Positions 55,377-64,000 of a stretch of 64,000 nt of DNA are shown piece by piece. Below the pieces are notes generated by a model. That model searched no databases. It was not told the DNA's origin and was given only the letters and a program-made list of their open reading frames with translations. Position 1 is the first letter of the stretch; each line of letters opens with the position of its first letter. The position numbers and the translations under genes were made by a program. The stretch is from Flavobacteriia bacterium (GTDB lineage Bacteria; Bacteroidota; Bacteroidia; Flavobacteriales_D; Crocinitomicaceae), in NCBI GenBank assembly GCA_947450325.1, contig CANFUT010000011.1:1-64000 (forward strand), read 5' to 3'.

Positions 55377-56058
55377 AACGATCGTTATTGTTGGTGCAAG
55401 CCGCGGAATTGGAAAAGAATTGGTTAAAATTTTGTCTCAAGATGAGCACAATTTGATTATTGCACTGGCAAGAAATATTAAGAATTTAGATGAATTCAAT
55501 CAACTGGAAAATGTTCAAATACATGCATTTGATTTGAATACTGACGCAGTTCGATCATCAGCAGAGAAAATTTTCCAAAACATTTCAAATATTGATATTT
55601 TGATTAACAATGCTGGAAAATTGGTGAATAAACCTTTTCTAGAATTGACTAAAGAAGATTTAGAAGAAAGTTACCAAGTAAACGTCATTGGCGTAATGGA
55701 AACAGTGCAAGCTGCAGTTCCAAAAATGATCAAAACTGGCGGACATATTGTGAATATTAGTTCCATGGGAGGTTTCCAAGGAACAGTCAAATTTGCCGGA
55801 TTAGCAGCATATTCAACATCTAAGGCAGCAGTTGCCAGTTTTACGGAATTGTTAGCAGAAGAATACAAAGACACTAAAATCAAAGTCAATTGTTTGTGTT
55901 TAGGATCAGCGCAAACGGAAATGTTGGAAGAGGCTTTCCCTGGATTTCAAGCTCCTGTTTCTGCACATGAGATGGCAAGCTACATTGCAGATTTTTCATT
56001 AAATGCTCACCAATGGATGCATGGAAGAATTATTCCTGTTTCGTTGACAACACCGTGA
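55366..56058 (+). CDS. Short-chain dehydrogenase/reductase
   Basis: 230 residues (ATG 55366 or 55369), classical SDR: GASRGIGK dinucleotide motif, INNAG at about residue 80, catalytic Ser in ISSMG and the YSTSK tetrad motif. NAD(P)-dependent oxidoreductase of unknown substrate. It overlaps the end of the second PaaE-like reductase gene, so the three genes form one operon and may serve the same pathway. Confidence 0.9.
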   Translation: MMRKTIVIVGASRGIGKELVKILSQDEHNLIIALARNIKNLDEFNQLENVQIHAFDLNTDAVRSSAEKIFQNISNIDILINNAGKLVNKPFLELTKEDLEESYQVNVIGVMETVQAAVPKMIKTGGHIVNISSMGGFQGTVKFAGLAAYSTSKAAVASFTELLAEEYKDTKIKVNCLCLGSAQTEMLEEAFPGFQAPVSAHEMASYIADFSLNAHQWMHGRIIPVSLTTP

Positions 56059-56305
56059 TTTCTTTCGATTATTGGATTAATAGATTCACTTCGTGCCTGA
56101 CTTCGTCGGTGTTGGATTAATGGATTTTTAGATAGTCAGCCTTTCGGTCATTCCTTTTTTTAAAAAAATTGCATTTAATCCAAAATTTCTAAAAAATTGT
56201 TAAATTAGCGGAGAAATTTGAATGTGAGTTACTGCTAATCAACTGACTAATTCGCTTTACTTTTTTCGGCATTGTTTTTGCAATTTTTCACAAAAATTCA
56301 ACGAA

Positions 56306-56689
56306 ATGGCATTTATTTACTCTTTTTTAATTTCATTTTTAATCAGTGTTGGTCATCCTGCTGATGTTCCTTACAGTGATTTAGAAAATGCCTTTGCTTC
56401 TGGGAATGCTTCTTCGATTGTTGCAATGGGTAAAGAAAAAATGCTTATTTCAATCTTCGACAAAGAAGCAGCTTACAGTCAATCACAGGCAACATTAGTT
56501 TTAAAAGACTTTTTCTCTAAGAAACCTGCTACTTCGTTCAAATTTAATTTCAAAGGAAAAGAATCTGCGGATGGAACCTTTGCCATTGGCGTTTATACTT
56601 CGAAAACTGAAAATTACCGCGTTACCATTCATTTTAAAAAGATTGGCACTGAATTTAAAATTGAAAGACTGACGATTGAGAAGAGTTAA
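56306..56689 (+). CDS. DUF4783 family secreted protein
   Basis: 127 residues with an N-terminal signal helix (MAFIYSFLISFLISVGHPA). The rest, about 105 residues, is one compact domain (SDLENAFASGNASSIVAMG, TLVLKDFFSKKPATSFKF, YRVTIHFKKIGTEFKIERL) of the DUF4783 type, an NTF2-like fold of unknown function found in Bacteroidota. Single gene in a stretch with little else. Confidence 0.75.
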   Translation: MAFIYSFLISFLISVGHPADVPYSDLENAFASGNASSIVAMGKEKMLISIFDKEAAYSQSQATLVLKDFFSKKPATSFKFNFKGKESADGTFAIGVYTSKTENYRVTIHFKKIGTEFKIERLTIEKS

Positions 56690-56855
56690 TAAATTTTCTT
56701 CTAATCAATTAATTCAACACATTTCACAAAAACCAAATATCGCCATATTTCGAATTCGTACCCAAGCGCCTTCATTTCAAATTGCGTAACTTGTAGCATT
56801 GCCCTCATCAATCAAATTCACCTCTTTAATCATCCTTCAAATTTACACCTGACAT

Positions 56856-56888
56856 TTTGACACACTTCAGTTTATTTACTTATTTTTG
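56856..56888 (+). promoter_or_regulatory. Bacteroidota-type promoter of the miaB operon
   Basis: TTTG at 56856-56859, 21-base spacer, TATTTTTG at 56881-56888: an exact consensus fit, 23 bases before the miaB start. Confidence 0.6.
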
Positions 56889-56911
56889 TATTTCAATATC
56901 TTGTAAGACAA

Positions 56912-58357
56912 ATGAACAATACTGATTTAGAAAAAAGCAAAGTCATTGATGAATCAAGACAAGGAGAAGCTTTGATCTTGGGAGAAAACTCAAACAATTC
57001 TGGAAAAAAATTATACATTGAAAGTTATGGTTGCGCCATGAATTTCTCTGACAGCGAAGTAGTTGCGTCTATTTTAGCAAAAGATGGTTTTCAAACTACA
57101 ACTAATTTTGAAGATGCTGATGTTATTTTATTGAATACTTGTTCCATTAGAGAAAACGCTGAAGTACGAGTTCGAAAAAGATTACATGATTTTAAGAAGC
57201 AGAAAAAATCACAACCTGAACTAGTTGTAGGAATATTAGGTTGCATGGCCGAAAGACTGAAACAAAATCTACTTGACGAAGAAAAATTAGTTGACATCGT
57301 TGCTGGACCTGATTCATACAGAGATTTGCCCAATCTAATTGAAGAAGTTGGTACTGGACAAAAAGCAGTAAATGTTTTACTTTCTCGCGAAGAAACTTAC
57401 GCTGATATTTCTCCTGTAAGATTGGATAAAGGTGGCGTTTCTGCTTTCGTGAGCATCACAAGAGGTTGCGATAACATGTGTTCGTTTTGTGTTGTTCCTT
57501 TTACTAGAGGACGAGAAAGATCACGTGATCCACAGACAATTATTGAAGAATGTAAAAATCTATTCGAAGCTGGTTACAGAGAAGTTACTTTATTGGGACA
57601 AAATGTAGACAGCTACCGTTTCAATATGACGAGCAAAGGTGAAATCAAAGAGGAAAATCTTCCAACCACTAATTTTGCACAACTAATGGCGATGGTTGCT
57701 GAAGTGAATCCACTATTGAGAGTTCGTTTTTCGACTTCTCATCCAAAAGATTTGACGGATGATTTCTTAGAAGTGATGGCAAAATACCAAAATATTTGTC
57801 CATATATACACCTTCCAGTTCAGTCTGGAAGTACAGAAGTTTTGCACAAGATGAATCGCGGATATACCAGAGAATGGTATTTGGAAAGAATTGCAGCAAT
57901 CAAGAAATTTATTCCTGACGCAACAATTTCAACTGATATCATAGCGGGATTTTGCGGTGAAACGGAAGAACAACACAATGAAACCAAAAGTTTGATGGAG
58001 GAAGTCAAATTCGATTTTGCTTACATGTACACTTATTCAGAAAGACCGAAAACGTTGGCAGAACGCAAGTATGAAGATGATATTCCTGAAGCAACAAAAA
58101 GCAGACGTTTAACTGAAATAATTGATATTCAACGCCAAAATTCATTGCTTTCAAACCAAAAACAATTGGGTCAAATTCAAGAAGTTTTGGTGGAAGGAAT
58201 TTCAAAAAAATCTGAACTTGAAATGGCAGGTAGAAATCCTTACAACTCCAAAGTAGTTTTCCCAAAAGGAAACGCAAAACCAGGAGATTATGTGATGGTT
58301 AAAATTCTCACATGTACTTCAGCCACATTGATAGGAGAAATCATTTCACAAGTTTGA
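56912..58357 (+). CDS. miaB: tRNA-2-methylthio-N6-dimethylallyladenosine synthase
   Basis: Radical SAM methylthiotransferase that modifies A37 of tRNAs. 481 residues: UPF0004 domain with cysteines in [19 protein letters not shown] and ILGCMAER; radical SAM core [12 protein letters not shown] (CxxxCxxC); TRAM domain at the C-terminus (from about residue 410). The sigma-54-type regulator follows 25 bases later, and the gene heads the operon reaching secG. Confidence 0.96.
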   Translation: MNNTDLEKSKVIDESRQGEALILGENSNNSGKKLYIESYGCAMNFSDSEVVASILAKDGFQTTTNFEDADVILLNTCSIRENAEVRVRKRLHDFKKQKKSQPELVVGILGCMAERLKQNLLDEEKLVDIVAGPDSYRDLPNLIEEVGTGQKAVNVLLSREETYADISPVRLDKGGVSAFVSITRGCDNMCSFCVVPFTRGRERSRDPQTIIEECKNLFEAGYREVTLLGQNVDSYRFNMTSKGEIKEENLPTTNFAQLMAMVAEVNPLLRVRFSTSHPKDLTDDFLEVMAKYQNICPYIHLPVQSGSTEVLHKMNRGYTREWYLERIAAIKKFIPDATISTDIIAGFCGETEEQHNETKSLMEEVKFDFAYMYTYSERPKTLAERKYEDDIPEATKSRRLTEIIDIQRQNSLLSNQKQLGQIQEVLVEGISKKSELEMAGRNPYNSKVVFPKGNAKPGDYVMVKILTCTSATLIGEIISQV

Positions 58358-58382
58358 TTTTTCAAAACGAACAGACAATAAA

Positions 58383-59627
58383 ATGGATATTCAACAAATA
58401 AAACAACGATTTTCAATCATAGGAAATGCTCCATTGCTGAACCGTGCTTTGGAAGTTGCCGCGCAAGTTGCACCTACAGATATTTCAGTTTTGGTGACTG
58501 GTGAAAGTGGAACTGGAAAAGAAATCATACCACAAGTAATTCATCAACTTAGTTCTAGAAAACATGGAGAATACATTGCTGTAAACTGCGGTGCCATTCC
58601 AGAAGGAACGATTGATTCAGAATTATTTGGACACGAAAAAGGTTCGTTTACCGGCGCAAGCGGAAGTCGCGAAGGTTATTTTCAAGTGGCAGACGGCGGG
58701 ACAATATTCTTAGATGAAGTGGCAGAATTGCCCATGCAAACTCAAGTTCGATTATTGCGTGTACTAGAAACGGGTGAATTTATTCGTGTGGGTTCGTCTA
58801 AAGTAATCAAAACAAACGTGCGTGTGGTTGCTGCAACGAATGAAAATATGAGTCGCGCAATTCAAAGCGGAAAATTCAGAGAAGATTTATTGTATCGTTT
58901 GAGTACTGTGCCAATCAGTTTGCCGCCTTTGCGTCAACGAAAAGAAGATATAAATTTGATTTTCAGGAAATTCGCCAGCGATTTTGCGGATAAATATAGA
59001 ATGCCTCCAATTAAATTGACTGAAGACGCGGTGCATGTCTTGGAAAATTACAATTGGCCAGGAAATATTCGTCAATTAAAGAATTTAGTTGAACAAATAT
59101 CTGTCATTGAAAACAAAAGAGAAATTGACGGAATCACTTTGCAAAGTTATTTGCCAAAAGCAGAAGATCAATTTCCAAGTGTGATTAACAAAAATGAACA
59201 AGAGAATTTTTCTGAGCGTGAATTAATGTATAAATTTTTGTTTGACATGAAAAGCGATTTGAATGATTTGAAAAAACTGGTCACTGAATTAATCAACCAA
59301 GGGCCTGAATTTCAATTGAATTCAGATCAATCTGCGATGATTAATCGCATGTACAATGATATCATTCCAGTGAATGACCACGCAACGCTATTGCCTTCAA
59401 TTGTGACCAATAATTCAGATTTCAGAGCCAAAGAAGAGCCATTTGTAAATGATTTTCAAGAACATGTAGAAGTGGAAGAATCCTTATCTTTGGAAGATCG
59501 TGAAAAAGAATTGATTCAAAAAGCATTGGATAAACACCGCGGAAAACGCAAATATGCGGCAGATGAATTGGGAATTTCGGAGCGAACTTTGTACAGAAAA
59601 ATTAAAGAATATAATTTACCAGGATAA
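58383..59627 (+). CDS. Sigma-54-dependent transcription activator, no receiver domain
   Basis: 414 residues. The AAA+ domain starts at about residue 10, with Walker A GESGTGKE, GSFTGASGS (the sigma-54-contact loop, normally GAFTGA, has Ser at the second place), Walker B GGTIFLDEVAELP and the sensor region RLSTVPISLPPLRQR. A Fis-type helix-turn-helix is at the C-terminus (KYAADELGISERTLYRKIKEY). No receiver or other sensory domain, so activity may be constitutive or partner-controlled. Its own operon is conserved in Bacteroidota; the target promoters are unknown. Confidence 0.92.
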   Translation: MDIQQIKQRFSIIGNAPLLNRALEVAAQVAPTDISVLVTGESGTGKEIIPQVIHQLSSRKHGEYIAVNCGAIPEGTIDSELFGHEKGSFTGASGSREGYFQVADGGTIFLDEVAELPMQTQVRLLRVLETGEFIRVGSSKVIKTNVRVVAATNENMSRAIQSGKFREDLLYRLSTVPISLPPLRQRKEDINLIFRKFASDFADKYRMPPIKLTEDAVHVLENYNWPGNIRQLKNLVEQISVIENKREIDGITLQSYLPKAEDQFPSVINKNEQENFSERELMYKFLFDMKSDLNDLKKLVTELINQGPEFQLNSDQSAMINRMYNDIIPVNDHATLLPSIVTNNSDFRAKEEPFVNDFQEHVEVEESLSLEDREKELIQKALDKHRGKRKYAADELGISERTLYRKIKEYNLPG

Positions 59628-60158
59628 ATGAAAGTATTGCTTTCCATATTGATATTAGCTTCACTAGCATCTTGCTGGCCGACAAGCGTTTCTTTCAAAG
59701 ATTCGGGGTCTATGGATCCACGTTGGAAGAAATTTACCGTCAAAACATTGGAAAACAATGCGCCTAATGCCAATTTAAGTTATCCCGCGCAATTGACAGA
59801 AGCCATCAAAGACGGAATTCAAAACAATACGAGGTTGAAATTGAGCAACAATATTGATTCTTCGCAAGTGAATATTGAAGGAACTATTACCAGTTATTCG
59901 ATTACGCCAATTGCATTGCAAGCGGGCGATGTTGCAGCAAGAAACCGATTGACCATTTCCACCAATTACACAATTTTCATCAATGTTCCACCTTTGGAAA
60001 ATGAACCATTGACCGAAAACAAAATGACACTAACAAGCACACGTTTTGCAGATTACGATTCCAATTTAGATTTGTCAACCGTTGAAAGTCAATTGTTGGA
60101 AGAAATCAATAAACAAATCGTTCAAGACGTTATCAATAAAATACTTTCAAACTGGTAG
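59628..60158 (+). CDS. lptE: LptE-family lipoprotein
   Basis: 176 residues with a lipoprotein signal (MKVLLSILILASLASCWP). It has the LptE pattern: VSFKDSGSMDPRWKKFTVK, the central EGTITSYSITPIAL and a long amphipathic C-terminal helix (SQLLEEINKQIVQDVINKIL). LptE plugs the LptD channel that inserts lipopolysaccharide in the outer membrane. Starts directly on the stop of the regulator gene. Confidence 0.8.
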   Translation: MKVLLSILILASLASCWPTSVSFKDSGSMDPRWKKFTVKTLENNAPNANLSYPAQLTEAIKDGIQNNTRLKLSNNIDSSQVNIEGTITSYSITPIALQAGDVAARNRLTISTNYTIFINVPPLENEPLTENKMTLTSTRFADYDSNLDLSTVESQLLEEINKQIVQDVINKILSNW

Positions 60159-60160
60159 GC

Positions 60161-61261
60161 ATGAATTTAGATCAAATATCCACTAGAATTGCTGATCCGG
60201 CTTCATGTTTAGGACAAGAAATTCCAGCGCTGAAAGAATTGACGGAAAAATATCCTTATTCGCAGATTTTTTCGATTTTATATCTGAAGGCACTTTCAAA
60301 TCACAATGACATCGGATTTGAGGAAGCATTGCAAAAACACGCTTATCGCATTTCAGACAGAATGAAATTGTATGATTTGATTCATGGAGAAGCGGTTAGC
60401 AAAATTGAAAGTATTCAAGAACCAGTTGAATCCGTTGTTGAAAATGTTCAAGAAACAGCAATCGCAACTGAAGTAATAGTACCTGAAATTGTCGAAGAAA
60501 TTATTGAAGCAATTCCAGAAATTGAAGTTGAAGAAGTTGTATCGTTGGAAATTGAACCTGAAACAATTTCTGAACCGGTTGAAATCATCGAAGAAGAGCC
60601 GAAGGTTTTACCAATCGAACTTGTAAGAAGTATCGCAGAGCCAGAAATTGAAGCATCAAATGAAGTTTCTGAACAAGAAATTCCAGCTGACGAAATAAAT
60701 GTCAAAGCAGATCAAAACGCGCAAGAAGACGAGCTCAATTTGGAAATTATTTCACAAGTTGTGGCGACTGTTTATAACGAAAATTTAGAAAATTCAGTTC
60801 CTGAGCAGAAAAAAATCGAAATTGAAGAAAAAATTTCTGAACAAATTGAACCAGAGATTTCAACAATTGAAAAACCAGATTTTACATCCAAAAGAAGTTT
60901 CACTTCATGGTTAAAAATGGGTGAACAGACAACACAAACTTCAGTTCCAAAAGAGAAAGAAATTATTGAAGAAGAAATTGAAGTCATTGAAAAACAAATA
61001 GATAAAATCATAAATAAATTCATCGAGAAAGAGCCAAGTATTTCTCGACCGCAAAAAGAATTTTATTCTCCTTCCAAAAAAGCAAAAGAAAGTATCAATC
61101 CAGATAGTCTGATTTACACAGAAACTTTGGCAAATATTTTCGCAATTCAGGGGAATTTTCCGAAAGCAATTGTCGCTTATGAACAATTAATGTTGACAAA
61201 TCCAGAAAAAAAGATTTTCTTTGCAAATCGAATTGAAGAATTAAAAGAAAAATTAAAATAA
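60161..61261 (+). CDS. Acidic, low-complexity protein between lptE and secG
   Basis: 366 residues, 2 bases after lptE. The N-terminal 90 residues are helical (LGQEIPALKELTEKYPYSQ, ILYLKALSNHNDIGFEEAL). The middle (about 90-300) is a Glu-, Val-, Ile- and Pro-rich low-complexity region without folded appearance. The C-terminal 55 residues (TLANIFAIQGNFPKAIVAYEQLM) resemble one TPR-type helical pair. The gene position between lptE and secG is known in other Bacteroidota. Function unknown; it is probably cytoplasmic and acts as a scaffold (inference). Confidence 0.7.
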   Translation: MNLDQISTRIADPASCLGQEIPALKELTEKYPYSQIFSILYLKALSNHNDIGFEEALQKHAYRISDRMKLYDLIHGEAVSKIESIQEPVESVVENVQETAIATEVIVPEIVEEIIEAIPEIEVEEVVSLEIEPETISEPVEIIEEEPKVLPIELVRSIAEPEIEASNEVSEQEIPADEINVKADQNAQEDELNLEIISQVVATVYNENLENSVPEQKKIEIEEKISEQIEPEISTIEKPDFTSKRSFTSWLKMGEQTTQTSVPKEKEIIEEEIEVIEKQIDKIINKFIEKEPSISRPQKEFYSPSKKAKESINPDSLIYTETLANIFAIQGNFPKAIVAYEQLMLTNPEKKIFFANRIEELKEKLK

Positions 61262-61266
61262 TACAA

Positions 61267-61551
61267 ATGGGAGCTTTATTATCAATCATCATCATTTTAG
61301 CAAGTATTTTACTGATTGTTGTTGTATTTATTCAAAATCCAAAAGGTGGAGGTTTATCATCAGATTTTGGTGCAGCTTCTCAATTGGGTGGTGTTCAAAA
61401 AACGAATGATTTCATTGACAAATCAACTTGGACTTTAGCAGGTGTGATTATGGTATTGAGTATTGTATTGACAATTCAATCAACTCCTAAAAAACAAGCA
61501 GTGAAAGAAACTCCAACTACAGAGCAAGGACAAAACAAGCCTGCTCAATAA
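61267..61551 (+). CDS. secG: Preprotein translocase subunit SecG
   Basis: 94 residues, two membrane helices (about 3-24 and 55-75), with the conserved VVVFIQNPKGGGLSSDFG segment between. SecG assists SecYE in protein export. The hydrophilic tail is Thr/Gln-rich. A strong terminator follows. Confidence 0.93.
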   Translation: MGALLSIIIILASILLIVVVFIQNPKGGGLSSDFGAASQLGGVQKTNDFIDKSTWTLAGVIMVLSIVLTIQSTPKKQAVKETPTTEQGQNKPAQ

Positions 61552-61572
61552 AAGGGTTTTCTAAAAATATTC

Positions 61573-61602
61573 AAAATGTCAGTATGTCAGTACTGGCATT
61601 TT
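61573..61602 (+). terminator. Rho-independent terminator after secG
   Basis: AAAATGTCAGTA, loop TGTCAG, TACTGGCATTTT: a 12-base stem with one G-U pair, followed by T residues. It ends the miaB-to-secG operon and insulates groESL. Confidence 0.85.
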
Positions 61603-61652
61603 TTTTGTGCAAAAATTTCCTCTTAAATGTAAAAATGTCGCATTTATCAGCG

Positions 61653-61693
61653 TGGCACAAAATTGGTCAAAACACAGCGAACATATAAATTTT
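61653..61693 (+). promoter_or_regulatory. groESL promoter region, type unclear
   Basis: TGGCACAAAATTGG at 61653-61666 resembles a sigma-54 promoter (-24 GG, -12 GC) but the spacing is one base short and the -12 reads GG. The same region holds a weak housekeeping pair, ATTG at 61662-61665 and TAAATTTT at 61686-61693. No CIRCE element is seen. Confidence 0.3.
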
Positions 61694-61701
61694 ATATATA
61701 C

Positions 61702-61977
61702 ATGTCAACATCATTTAAACCATTGGCGGATCGCGTTCTAATCGAAGCAGCGCCAGCAGAACAAAAAACAGCAAGTGGGATCATCATTCCTGATACAGCG
61801 AAAGAGAAACCATTAAGAGGGGTTGTCATCGCTGTTGGAAATGGTAAAAAAGATGAACCAATGACTGTAAAAGTTGGGGATAATGTCATTTACGGACAAT
61901 ATTCTGGTACAGAAATCAAGTTAGATGGAAAAACTTTCTTGATCATGAAAGAAGCAGACATCTACGGAATAATCTAA
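61702..61977 (+). CDS. groS: Co-chaperonin GroES
   Basis: 91 residues from ATG 61702 ([20 protein letters not shown]); the frame is open 13 codons upstream, but this is the family start. Mobile loop region [14 protein letters not shown] and the final [16 protein letters not shown] fit GroES. It caps GroEL. groL begins 26 bases downstream. Confidence 0.96.
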   Translation: MSTSFKPLADRVLIEAAPAEQKTASGIIIPDTAKEKPLRGVVIAVGNGKKDEPMTVKVGDNVIYGQYSGTEIKLDGKTFLIMKEADIYGII

Positions 61978-62000
61978 GGACAACACATTTAAAAATTTAA

Positions 62001-63635
<1,635 letters not shown>

Positions 63636-63743
63636 TTTTTTGAGAAGTTAGACTTGAGACATTAGACAAAAGACTCTAAGATTTTAAGATATTAGGATTT
63701 TAAGACGAAATACTTTGAGTAAAAAAGTCTAGTAGAGAGATTT

Positions 63744-63775
63744 TTGTTGGGACGCAATGCATTGCGTCCCAACAA
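63744..63775. repeat. 32-base perfect palindrome
   Basis: TTGTTGGGACGCAATG mirrored exactly to 63775, with core GGGACGCAATGCATTGCGTCCC. GC-rich in an AT-rich setting and without a clear T-tract, so it looks like a dispersed genomic palindrome rather than the groEL terminator. It could still be a hairpin in the groESL transcript. Confidence 0.7.
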
Positions 63776-63842
63776 TCTTTTAGCGAAGCGAGTCTTTTTT
63801 TAGTCGAGTTTCAGATAGAATTATTATTTTTACATCACTTAT

Positions 63843-63867
63843 AAAGAGTCGCTTTTAGCGGCTCTTT
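63843..63867 (+). terminator. Rho-independent terminator
   Basis: AAAGAGTCGC, loop TTTTA, GCGGCTCTTT: 10-base stem with one G-U pair, followed by TTT. It is 207 bases past the groL stop, the likely end of groESL transcription. Confidence 0.8.
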
Positions 63868-63949
63868 TTTCGTTCCCTCTTCCTGATTTATTCAGATAGA
63901 ACGGAACGTCGATATATATAATGCCTTCTCTGTTTTAGGATGGGGAAGG

Positions 63950-64000
63950 TTTTTTTTAGCCCTGACAGCAGTGGAAATCTCCCGACCCGATAGCTATCGG
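63950..64000 (+). ncRNA. Possible start of a structured RNA, truncated
   Basis: TTTTTTTAGCCCTGACAGCAGTGGAAAT-like sequence, then CCCGACCCGATAGCTATCGG ending the window; the last 14 bases are a perfect palindrome (63987-64000). Similar AGCCC...GTGGAAAT...CCGATAGCTATCGG blocks recur between genes in flavobacterial genomes, as I recall; whether this is the Rfam Flavo-1 motif I cannot confirm. Could equally be a repeat element. Confidence 0.3.

Larger units (their letters stand above)
63636..64000. other. Non-coding region after groEL
   Basis: 365 bases without a gene: a 32-base palindrome (63744-63775), a strong terminator (63843-63867) and a possible structured RNA cut by the window end (from about 63950). 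Confidence 0.6.

Noticed and set aside
56071-56126. Direct repeat TTGGATTAATAGATT / TTGGATTAATGGATT after the SDR gene
   Set aside because: Only two short copies, no symmetry, no nearby gene signal to give it a role.
61603-61701. CIRCE/HrcA operator upstream of groES
   Set aside because: No TTAGCACTC-N9-GAGTGCTAA or close variant is present; only short AAATG/CATTT arms.

Overview
The window is AT-rich DNA from a member of the Bacteroidota, most likely a flavobacterium-like gliding bacterium (order Flavobacteriales; Crocinitomicaceae would fit, but the sequence does not prove the family). The evidence is: gldB, gldC and the porP-gldK-gldL-gldM-gldN type IX secretion (T9SS) cluster; a secreted protein with a T9SS C-terminal sorting domain; promoters of the Bacteroidota type (TTTG, about 21 bases, TAnnTTTG); almost no Shine-Dalgarno sequences; a menaquinone pathway; and the gene order miaB, sigma-54 activator, lptE, secG, groES, groEL.

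Layout. 1-3.7 kb (minus strand): a two-component system in which a HisKA_3 kinase is flanked by two homologous membrane proteins, one broken by a frameshift, followed by a LuxR-type regulator. 4-7 kb: an RRM RNA-binding protein, then a small membrane protein overlapping a 7TM SpoIIE-type phosphatase. 7-12.8 kb: menC and menA on the minus strand; a nitronate monooxygenase and a pair of M16 peptidases on the plus strand. 12.8-16.4 kb: DUF2490 outer-membrane protein, clpX, clpP, YcxB-like protein. 16.4-17.7 kb: REP-like palindromes, an IS200-type transposase and a ferredoxin. 17.7-20.8 kb: nadE, a beta-barrel protein, gldB and gldC. 21-27 kb: heavy-metal RND efflux operon with an inner-membrane pump fused to a TolC-like domain. 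27-30.5 kb: DUF2231 protein, orphan LuxR regulator, propionyl-CoA synthetase.

30.5-38.1 kb has a phosphate theme: PhoR-like kinase and PhoB-like regulator, then a class D beta-lactamase, a methyltransferase and a secreted acetolactate-decarboxylase homologue, then the Pit transporter with its DUF47 partner and a second, orphan PhoB-like regulator. Matching 7-4-7 direct repeats stand before the PhoB/PhoR and pit operons. 38.1-38.6 kb is non-coding and contains a likely small RNA. 38.6-48.9 kb (minus strand): porP-gldK-gldL-gldM-gldN, an arginase-fold protein that has lost metal ligands, and topA. 49-52 kb: a T9SS cargo protein and an unknown secreted protein. 52-56.7 kb: a LigB-type dioxygenase, two tandem PaaE-like reductases with an SDR, and a DUF4783 protein. 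56.9-63.6 kb: miaB, sigma-54 activator, lptE, a Glu-rich protein, secG, groES, groEL. The last 365 bases hold a 32-base palindrome, a terminator and what may be the start of a structured RNA.

I saw no CRISPR array, rRNA, tRNA, prophage or obvious defence island. The most interesting signals are the duplicated membrane partners of the kinase, the putative small RNA, the shared PHO-box-like repeats, the degenerate arginase next to the secretion genes, and the secreted decarboxylase homologue.
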